DNA of 39,687 bases from Anaeromyxobacter sp. PSR-1 (GTDB lineage: Bacteria > Myxococcota > Myxococcia > Myxococcales > Anaeromyxobacteraceae), in the NCBI RefSeq assembly GCF_000964525.1, contig NZ_BAZG01000025.1, positions 1 through 39,687 on the forward strand. The letters are read 5' to 3'. This document shows positions 7,619 to 13,896 of this stretch, in pieces. A program made the position numbers and the translations under genes. The first letter of the stretch is position 1, and the number at the start of each line of letters is the position of its first letter. The notes under the pieces were generated by a model. That model was not told where the DNA came from, did not search any database, and saw nothing but the letters and a program-made list of their open reading frames with translations.

Positions 7619-9160
7619 TCACGCCCAGGCCTTCCCGCCGCCCGCGTTCCTGCCCGCGATCCGGCCGAAGACCACGCAGTCCGCCATCGCCACCGAGCCG
7701 AGGCGCACCGCGCCGTGCACGCCGCCGGTCACCTCGCCGGCCGCGAACAGCCCCACGATCGGCTTCATGTCGAAGCCGATGACGCGGGCCTCGGTGTCGA
7801 TGACCAGGCCGCCCATGGTGTGGTGGACGCGCGGCCACAGCCGCATCGCGTAGAACGGCGGCGCGACGTTGGGCTTCGCGTCGGGGAAGATCATGCACCC
7901 GAGGTCCGGGTCGCTCTTCTTCTCCACGAACCCGTTCCAGCGCGTCACCTGCTCCAGGAACGGCTGCACCGGGATGCCGTACGCCTGCGCGATCGCCTCG
8001 AGCGTGTCGAACCTCCGGACCGCGCCGGCCTCCATGGCCTTGTTCAGGACCTTCGGCACCACCTGCTTGCCGACGTTGACCGAGTCGCCCAGGATCACGG
8101 CCGGGTGGCCGAGCAGGACGATCGCGTCCGCCCGCTCCTTGCGGTTGCCGGTCTCCTTGAAGAAGCGCTTGCCGGTCTTGGGATCGACCATCAGGCCGTA
8201 GCCCACGATGCGCTCGCAGACCTGGGGCACCTGCCCGAAGCCCTTCTCGTCCGGGCTCGTCCACGGGCCGAGCTGGATCCAGTCCATCTGCACGTCCATG
8301 GCGCCGGCCTGGCAGGCGGCGAGCAGCGCCTCGCCGGTGGCGCCCGGGTGGTTGGTGGACTCGAACTTGTCGGTGAGGCGGGGATCGTGGACCTGGCGGA
8401 GCTTCACGTCCTGCGAGAAGCCGCCGGTCGCGAGCACCACGCCGCGGCGCGCCTTCAGGAACGCCGGCTCGCCGGAGTCCTCCCTGGGCCAGGCGTAGCC
8501 CTTCCGCACCTGGAGCCCGAGGACGCGGCCGTCCTTCACCACCAGCCGCTCGAGCTTGGTGCGGAGGCGCACCTCCACGCCGAGCGATCGGGCCTTGGCG
8601 AGGAGCTTGTTGACCAGCTCCGAGCCGGACTGGTTCGCGGTCTGCACCGACCGCTTCACCGAGTGGCCGCCGTGGAAGTTGAGGCGGTTGAAGTTCGCGC
8701 CCACGTAGGTGCGCGACCACTCCAGCGCGGCGTTGGCGTTCTCCGCCACCATCCGCGCCAGCTCCACGTGGTTCAGGTAGGCGCCCGCCTTGAGCATGTC
8801 CTTCAGCATCAGCTCGGGCGAGTCCTGGACGCCGGCGTCCTTCTGGAAGGCGTTCGCGGGCGCGGCGAAGTCGCCGCCGTTGATGATCGAGTTGCCGCCG
8901 TGCACCGGCATCTTGTCGAGCACGAGGACCTTCGCGCCCGCGTTGCGCGCCTCGATCGCCGCGGTCAGGCCGGCGAAGCCGGTCCCGACCACGACCACGT
9001 CCACGGTCTCGTCCCAGCGCTTCGGGACCGCGCCCGCCTCCGCCGCCCGGGCGGCCCCGGGGATCGCCGCCGCGGCCGCGCCCGCCAGCGCCGCGGCGCC
9101 GCCGGTCGTCAGGAACCTCCGTCGAGACAGATCCGTCCCGCCCTTGCCGTCGTTGCCCAT
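7619..9160 (-). CDS. Tat-exported FAD-dependent reductase, flavocytochrome-c flavoprotein subunit (fumarate/urocanate reductase-like)
   Basis: The 513-residue protein begins with a Tat signal (SRRRFLTT, residues 12-19, hydrophobic stretch to about 39). FAD-binding motifs follow: VVVVGTGFAGLTAAIEARNAG (55-75) and HGGNSIINGGDF (87-98). TNHPGATGE (269-277), HHTMGG (446-451) and VHGAVRLG (481-488) place it with soluble fumarate-reductase-like flavoproteins. Recalled alignment to Shewanella Fcc3 equates R340 with the catalytic Arg402, H447 with His504 and R486 with the carboxylate-binding Arg. The His365 position falls on G298 (IQLGPW instead of IQAHPT). The active site appears intact but the substrate is probably not fumarate. 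The start is set by GGAGG 4 nt upstream. First gene of the operon, behind a sigma-54 promoter at 9254-9268. Confidence 0.88.
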   Translation of the reverse strand: MGNDGKGGTDLSRRRFLTTGGAAALAGAAAAAIPGAARAAEAGAVPKRWDETVDVVVVGTGFAGLTAAIEARNAGAKVLVLDKMPVHGGNSIINGGDFAAPANAFQKDAGVQDSPELMLKDMLKAGAYLNHVELARMVAENANAALEWSRTYVGANFNRLNFHGGHSVKRSVQTANQSGSELVNKLLAKARSLGVEVRLRTKLERLVVKDGRVLGLQVRKGYAWPREDSGEPAFLKARRGVVLATGGFSQDVKLRQVHDPRLTDKFESTNHPGATGEALLAACQAGAMDVQMDWIQLGPWTSPDEKGFGQVPQVCERIVGYGLMVDPKTGKRFFKETGNRKERADAIVLLGHPAVILGDSVNVGKQVVPKVLNKAMEAGAVRRFDTLEAIAQAYGIPVQPFLEQVTRWNGFVEKKSDPDLGCMIFPDAKPNVAPPFYAMRLWPRVHHTMGGLVIDTEARVIGFDMKPIVGLFAAGEVTGGVHGAVRLGSVAMADCVVFGRIAGRNAGGGKAWA

Positions 9161-9253
9161 CGCTCCTCCAGGCGACGCGCCAGCGCGCCGCGTTCGTGTG
9201 CGCCGCGGCGGCGCGCCCCTGGCTCCGGCGCGCGCGCGGCGAGGGCGGCTTGA

Positions 9254-9268
9254 GCACCCCACGTGCCA
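9254..9268 (-). promoter_or_regulatory. sigma-54 (-24/-12) promoter of the flavoprotein-cytochrome-porin operon
   Basis: Read on the minus strand the site is TGGCACGTGGGGTGC: GG-N10-GC spacing and one mismatch to TGGCACR-N4-TTGC. Transcription would start near 9243, giving a leader of roughly 80 nt before the ATG at 9160. A pair of identical repeats lies 65-115 bp upstream, where sigma-54 activators usually bind. Confidence 0.72.
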
Positions 9269-9333
9269 CGCGGGGTCCCCCGCGCCGCTCGCGGACTTCA
9301 CGGGTCTTTCTTCCGGGGCCGGCGCCCGCGCGT

Positions 9334-9370
9334 CGCTCGTTTCGAGAACCGATCGCTCGTTTCGAGAAGC
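9334..9370. promoter_or_regulatory. paired upstream activator site (two copies, 20 bp apart)
   Basis: CGCTCGTTTCGAGAA occurs at 9334-9348 and again at 9354-9368, exactly 20 bp apart, i.e. two helical turns. Each copy contains the short inverted repeat CTCG-TTT-CGAG. The pair lies about 90-130 bp upstream of the predicted transcription start of the flavoprotein operon, the usual enhancer distance for sigma-54 activators. The divergent XylR-type activator at 9552 is the obvious ligand (inference). Confidence 0.62.
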
Positions 9371-9504
9371 GGCTGCGACCGTCGGTCCGCGCGTCCCTGC
9401 CGCACCTCGCGCGGCATCGCGCCGCATGCACGGAAGGTGGACCGCGTCGGCACGTGGAGTCCTGCGACCTCACGCCCCTTTTCGCGCGCCGGGGCGCGGC
9501 GCAT

Positions 9505-9542
9505 CACTCGTCCCGAGAAGCGGACCTCTCGTTTCGGGAAGC
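9505..9542. promoter_or_regulatory. second repeat pair directly upstream of the activator gene
   Basis: CTCGTCCCGAGAAGC and CTCGTTTCGGGAAGC (starting at 9507 and 9528) are variants of the 9334-9370 repeat, 21 bp apart. They end about 10 bp before the ATG at 9552. This placement suits autorepression of the activator gene or an auxiliary enhancer for the divergent operon. Nothing else is recognisable in 9161-9551 beyond these sites and the sigma-54 promoter. Confidence 0.55.
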
Positions 9543-9551
9543 GGGGCGGCG

Positions 9552-11177
9552 ATGCACATCGAGGACCTCGACCTGCGGGAGATCCTCTCCTTCGACCCCA
9601 AGGGCGGCGTGATCCGCTTCATGGGGCAGCGCGCGGTGCTGTTCGACGCGGTGGCGCTCGGCCTGCTGCGCAAGGAGCTCATCGACGCGTTCGGCACGTT
9701 CGCGGCCCGCGGCGTCCTGACGCGCTTCGGCTACGCGCACGGGTGGCGGGTGGGCGAGGCGCTCGAGCACGAGCACCCGGATCTCTGGAAGGAGGGGAAG
9801 GCCGGCCCGTTCCTGCCGCCGCTCAAGGGCCAGTTCATCCTCGGGAAGAACGTGCGCACCGACGGGCTGGGCGACGCGCCGCTGGTGGAGACGGTGTGGA
9901 GCCGGTCCTACGAGGCCGAGCAGCACCTCCTGCACATCGGCCTGTCCGAGGACCCGGTTTGCTGGACCTCGGCGGGCTTCGCGAGCGGCTACCTCTCCTA
10001 CAAGGAGCGGCGCGAGGTCTACGTCATCGAGGACCGCTGCGTGGGCAAGGGCGACCCCGAGTGCCACATCGCGGCGCGCTTCAAGGAGCGCTGGGGCCCG
10101 GAGCTGGAGCGGCACCTGCCCTACTACCACATGGAGTCGATCGACCACGCGCTGCACGAGGTGTCGAGCAAGCTGCGGCGCACGGAGCGGCGCCTGCGCG
10201 AGCGCCAGCAGGAGCTGGAGCGGCTCGCGACCTGCCCGGACGAGGTCACCGGGCTGGTGGCGCGCAGCGAGCCGATGCGCCGGGTGCTGGAGCGCGCGCG
10301 CAGCGTGGCCCGCACCGGGTCGTCGGTGGTGGTGACCGGGGAGAGCGGCGTGGGGAAGGAGGAGGTGGCCCGCCTCGTCCACCGCTCCTCCGACCGCGCC
10401 GCCGGGCCGTTCGTGGCGGTGAACTGCGGGGCGATCACCGAGACGCTGCTCGAGCGCGAGCTGTTCGGCCACGTGAAGGGCGCGTTCACCGGCGCCGAGA
10501 CGGACGGGCTGGGGCTGTTCGAGGCGGCCGGCGGCGGCACGCTCTTCCTCGACGAGGTCGGCGAGGTCTCGCCCGCCATGCAGGTGAAGCTCCTGCGGGC
10601 GCTGCAGGAGCGCGAGGTCCGGCGCGTGGGCGACAGCCGCTCGCGCAAGGTGGACGTGCGGATCATCGCGGCCACCAACCGCGACCTCGCCGCCGAGGTG
10701 GCCGCCGGCCGCTTCCGCCAGGACCTCTACTACCGCCTCAACGTCATCGAGCTGCGCGTGCCCCCGCTGCGCGAGCGCCCCGACGACGTCGTGCCGCTGG
10801 CGCGCTGCTTCCTCGCGAAGCTCTCGCGGAGCGCGCACCGGCCGGTCACCGGCTTCACCGCCGAGGTGGCGGACCTCCTGGCGCGGTACCCCTGGCCCGG
10901 CAACGTCCGCGAGCTCCAGAACGCGATCGAGTACGCGGTCGCGCTCTGCGCCGGCAACCAGGTCGGGGTGGACGACCTGCCCGAGGCCCTGCGCCACGCG
11001 CCGCCCGCCCCGGCGCGGCCGGGGCTGATCCGGCCGCTGCACGAGGTGGAGCGCGAGCACGTGCTCGCGGCGCTGCGCACCGCGGGCGGCAACAAGGTGG
11101 CGACCGCGGCCGGGCTCGGGATCGGCCTCGCCACGCTCTACCGGAAGCTGAAGGAGTACGGCGAGCCGGCGTCCTAG
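9552..11177 (+). CDS. sigma-54-dependent activator, XylR/DmpR type (XylR_N + V4R + AAA+ + Fis HTH)
   Basis: The 541-residue protein follows the XylR/DmpR domain order. XylR_N covers about residues 10-110. A V4R ligand-binding domain follows, with its conserved cysteine pair C163/C171 (RCVGKGDPEC). A coiled linker spans about 200-228. The AAA+ domain has Walker A GESGVGKE (263-270), the sigma-54-contacting GAFTGA loop (310-315) and Walker B TLFLDEVGE (330-338). A Fis-type HTH lies at about 499-536. Family members are activated by aromatic effectors bound in the N-terminal region. It is divergent from the flavoprotein operon and very probably activates the promoter at 9254-9268. The Shine-Dalgarno is weak (GGGGCGGCG). 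Confidence 0.92.
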   Translation: MHIEDLDLREILSFDPKGGVIRFMGQRAVLFDAVALGLLRKELIDAFGTFAARGVLTRFGYAHGWRVGEALEHEHPDLWKEGKAGPFLPPLKGQFILGKNVRTDGLGDAPLVETVWSRSYEAEQHLLHIGLSEDPVCWTSAGFASGYLSYKERREVYVIEDRCVGKGDPECHIAARFKERWGPELERHLPYYHMESIDHALHEVSSKLRRTERRLRERQQELERLATCPDEVTGLVARSEPMRRVLERARSVARTGSSVVVTGESGVGKEEVARLVHRSSDRAAGPFVAVNCGAITETLLERELFGHVKGAFTGAETDGLGLFEAAGGGTLFLDEVGEVSPAMQVKLLRALQEREVRRVGDSRSRKVDVRIIAATNRDLAAEVAAGRFRQDLYYRLNVIELRVPPLRERPDDVVPLARCFLAKLSRSAHRPVTGFTAEVADLLARYPWPGNVRELQNAIEYAVALCAGNQVGVDDLPEALRHAPPAPARPGLIRPLHEVEREHVLAALRTAGGNKVATAAGLGIGLATLYRKLKEYGEPAS

Positions 11178-11300
11178 CGTCCCCGCACGGACCGCCCACG
11201 CGCGGGGCGCGCGGGCGCCGGCGCGGTTACGTTCCTGGCGACGTGACGCGCGCCTACCCACCGCGCGCGAGGTCCGCCCGCGAGGTGCCCCGAGGTGCCC

Positions 11301-11708
11301 ATGGAAAAGCTCGTCCTCTCCGACGCCGAGTGGCGCGACCGGCTCACGCCGGAGCAGTACCAGGTGCTGCGCGGCCACGGCACCGAGCCCCCCGGCACCG
11401 GCTGCTTCCTCGGCACGCACGAGCCGGGGACCTACGTCTGCGCGGGCTGCGGGAACCCGCTGTTCCGCTCCGGCGAGAAGTTCGAGTCCGGCACCGGCTG
11501 GCCCTCGTTCACCCGGCCGGTGTCGGAGGACGCGGTGGTGGAGGTGCACGATCGCTCGTACGGCATGCGCCGCACCGAGGTCCGGTGCGCCCGCTGCGAC
11601 GGTCACCTGGGCCACGTGTTCCCGGACGGTCCGCCGCCCACCGGGCTGCGCTACTGCATGAACTCCGCCGCCATGCAGCACGTCAGGGACGGCGAGGGAA
11701 CGAAGTAG
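11301..11708 (+). CDS. msrB: peptide methionine (R)-S-oxide reductase MsrB
   Basis: The 135-residue protein is the full MsrB length. It has the zinc-binding pairs C47/C50 (CAGC) and C96/C99 (CARC), the SGTGWPSF motif (63-70) and the catalytic cysteine C119 in GLRYCMNS. It reduces methionine-R-sulfoxide in proteins with thioredoxin as reductant. C35 (GTGCFLG) may serve as resolving cysteine. ATG at 11301 has GAGG upstream; a GTG two codons earlier is less likely. No signal peptide, so cytoplasmic. It is a single gene after the sigma-54 activator. A short CTCGG-GTT-CCGAG hairpin lies just beyond its stop. Confidence 0.94.
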   Translation: MEKLVLSDAEWRDRLTPEQYQVLRGHGTEPPGTGCFLGTHEPGTYVCAGCGNPLFRSGEKFESGTGWPSFTRPVSEDAVVEVHDRSYGMRRTEVRCARCDGHLGHVFPDGPPPTGLRYCMNSAAMQHVRDGEGTK

Positions 11709-11737
11709 GCCGCCTCGGGTTCCGAGAGCGCCGGGCG

Positions 11738-12802
11738 TCAGCCGAACGCGCGGAGCGGCACGTCGCAGTCCGTACAGCGCGTGGTTCCCGGCACGAAGCA
11801 CGCCCTACAGGCCGGGCACCAGGAACCGTCGCGGGCGTCGCGCTCGGGTGGGCGAGAGAGATCTCGTTCCTCCATCCCGGCGCGCTTCGCCGACGCGACG
11901 ATGACCTGTACGCGCCGGGCCAACGCCTCGGCGAGCACGCCGTCCGCGAGCTCCAGGCTCGCCTTCGCCCGGCCGAACTCCGTCGCGGCGAGCTCGCGTG
12001 ACGCTTCGGCGGGAAGCACGGCCGCCGCCGCCTCGAGCGCGGGTCGGGACCCCGCTTGACGGAGCGACAGGTGGAGCAGCGGGTGCAGCGCCGCCACGGG
12101 CCAGAGCACGAGCCAGCTCGCCTGCGACACGGCCTCTGCCCGGCTTGCCCCTCCTGCGCGGGCGTACGCGACGGCGAGCGCCAGCTCGAGGAGGAGCAGC
12201 AGCGCGAGCAGCTCGACCCCCGTTCCCGGTGGAAGGGTGAGCCCACCGTACGCAACCAGCGCGCCGAGCCCGAACGTCCACAGGAACAGGAGCGTGGCGA
12301 CCGCCCTCAACCCGCGCCGGAGCCAGCGCTGTCGCGCGCGAATCTCGGCGAGCCCGGAAGCCGCCGCCTCTGGCTCGCTCGCGGTTCCGAGTCCTGCCTT
12401 CAGCGACCGGAGCGCTCCCGCGAGCTGCGCCGCAAGGTACGGCTGCGCCGCCACGACGAGCGTCCGTCCCCGCGAGCGCACCTGCTTGCCGACGGCCTCC
12501 GGGTCGACGGCCGCCCACGGGAGGCAGCTCACGTCTCCCTCACGGATCGTGACGAGATCGAAGCGTCGCTTCGGATCGAAGGCCAGCAGCGCGTCCCGGG
12601 TCGCGAGCCAGGGCAGGTTCATCACGGCGATGGCCTCCGCCGCGGGCGCGAGCCCGAGGTGGCGCAGCCCCGGGCGCAGCAGCCGGAAGCCGCCGCCCCA
12701 GGCCGACGACAGGTAGAACTGCCCGCCCCGGATCTCGGCCAGCCCGTCGAACCAGTAGAACACCGCGATCCAGGGCAGGATGTCTGCGAGGAGCGCCTGC
12801 AT
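11738..12802 (-). CDS. membrane protein with C-terminal zinc ribbon, hypothetical
   Basis: The 354-residue protein starts with MQALLADILPWIAVFYWFDG. It has two central hydrophobic helices (around residues 170-215: VATLLFLWTFGLGALVAYG and ELLALLLLLELALAVAYA) and a weaker one near 230-245. The C-terminus carries two CxxC knuckles (CPAC and CTDC) 12 residues apart, a zinc-ribbon arrangement. I do not recognise a named family. It starts 22 bp after the stop of the DUF2167 gene, so the two probably form an operon and may act together at the membrane (inference). Base composition is somewhat less GC-extreme than its neighbours. Confidence 0.72.
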   Translation of the reverse strand: MQALLADILPWIAVFYWFDGLAEIRGGQFYLSSAWGGGFRLLRPGLRHLGLAPAAEAIAVMNLPWLATRDALLAFDPKRRFDLVTIREGDVSCLPWAAVDPEAVGKQVRSRGRTLVVAAQPYLAAQLAGALRSLKAGLGTASEPEAAASGLAEIRARQRWLRRGLRAVATLLFLWTFGLGALVAYGGLTLPPGTGVELLALLLLLELALAVAYARAGGASRAEAVSQASWLVLWPVAALHPLLHLSLRQAGSRPALEAAAAVLPAEASRELAATEFGRAKASLELADGVLAEALARRVQVIVASAKRAGMEERDLSRPPERDARDGSWCPACRACFVPGTTRCTDCDVPLRAFG

Positions 12803-12824
12803 GGGCGATCACGGCCCTCCGCGA

Positions 12825-13724
12825 TCAGCCATCGGAAGGCGCCCCCCCGGAGCGCGGCTTCCGGGCGAAGAGGCTCTTCACGGTGCGCGCGATGCCCGCG
12901 CCCAGCGCCACCAGCGCGACCGCCACCGCCTTCCAGGCCTTGGCGATGAATCCGCCGAGCGCCGCCAGGAGGCCCGTCTTCACCGCGGCGGCCCCGGCTC
13001 CGGCCGCGACCAGCGCCGTCAACCCGTACGCGGCGACCTTGTCGCCCGGGACCCACTCCGCGTACGTCTTGCCGCGCTTGAAGCTGAACCCCTGGATGAC
13101 GGCGTCGACCTTGGGCTTTGCGTTCGCGATTCCCGCCGGATCGTCCACGTAGGTGACCGACATGACGCCCTCTCGCCCCAGCAGCCGGACGTTGTAGTTC
13201 ACGACCTCCTCACCGTCGTCGGTCTTCCCGCGGATCGCCCAGGTCAGGTTGTGGGAAGCCTGGTCGTAGTGGGGAGCCTCGGCCCAGCCGACGACGTGAA
13301 GGGCGCTTGCCCCGGTCTTCTTCCGCTCCTTGTTGGCGGCCTCGGTCGCCCTCTGGATGTTCTTCAGGAGCGCATCCGCGTCGATGGTGTTGCGCTCGTC
13401 GTCCTTGACGAATCCGATGCCCTGCCACTCGAGGATGACGAACCAGCTCTCGCCGTCCACGGTCGGGACGACGAGCCCCACCTCCGAGCCGTGGGTCGGG
13501 TTCCCCATCTCGCGGAGCAGGCGTTGCGTGTCCTCCTCGCCGGCCAGCGCCAGGCTGTCGCCCAGGGCGATCTCGCCCACGTCCTTTCCGACGTCCGCCG
13601 TCGCGGGTCCGCGCGTCCAGTTTACCGGAGCTTCGGCCTTCTCCTGGGCGTGGGCGGGAGCGGCGGTGCTCACCGCCAGGGCCGCGACCAGCACGCCGAG
13701 CCTGCGCAGAAGTCCCTCGTTCAT
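12825..13724 (-). CDS. DUF2167-family membrane-anchored protein
   Basis: The 299-residue protein has a signal peptide (about residues 1-27, ending APAHAQ). The DUF2167 hallmarks follow: the domain running through GLVVPTVDGESWFVILEW, the central VVGWAEAPHYDQASHNLTWAI segment and YNVRLLGREGVMSVTYVDD. Two hydrophobic helices lie near the C-terminus, between about residues 235 and 285, before a short basic tail. The start at 13724 has GGAGG 8 nt upstream. Members of this family are exported membrane proteins of unknown function. It is first in a two-gene operon with the zinc-ribbon membrane protein. I infer no specific activity. Confidence 0.82.
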   Translation of the reverse strand: MNEGLLRRLGVLVAALAVSTAAPAHAQEKAEAPVNWTRGPATADVGKDVGEIALGDSLALAGEEDTQRLLREMGNPTHGSEVGLVVPTVDGESWFVILEWQGIGFVKDDERNTIDADALLKNIQRATEAANKERKKTGASALHVVGWAEAPHYDQASHNLTWAIRGKTDDGEEVVNYNVRLLGREGVMSVTYVDDPAGIANAKPKVDAVIQGFSFKRGKTYAEWVPGDKVAAYGLTALVAAGAGAAAVKTGLLAALGGFIAKAWKAVAVALVALGAGIARTVKSLFARKPRSGGAPSDG

Positions 13725-13896
13725 CTCGCCGCCCTCCCGGGGCACGGGGATGTGCCGGCGCGCAGGCTAGCACTGTGCGAGCGGGTACACGAGCAGTGAC
13801 GTCCCCGGCGGCCGGTGCTCGGCGCCGCTCGCGTTCACCCGCGTCGCCTGGTGTCCCACACCGGCGGCGGTCGGGAGGCGAGGTGGTCGGCCGCCG

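Noticed and set aside
9253-9551. N-terminal extensions of the sigma-54 activator into the intergenic region
   Set aside because: The XylR_N domain begins naturally at MHIEDLDL (9552), and the extension would translate through the repeat pairs and the promoter region.
9263-12001. Plus-strand frame of about 900 codons overlapping the sigma-54 activator and msrB
   Set aside because: Out of frame with two clearly conserved genes and translates to Arg/Gly/Ala-rich sequence without motifs.
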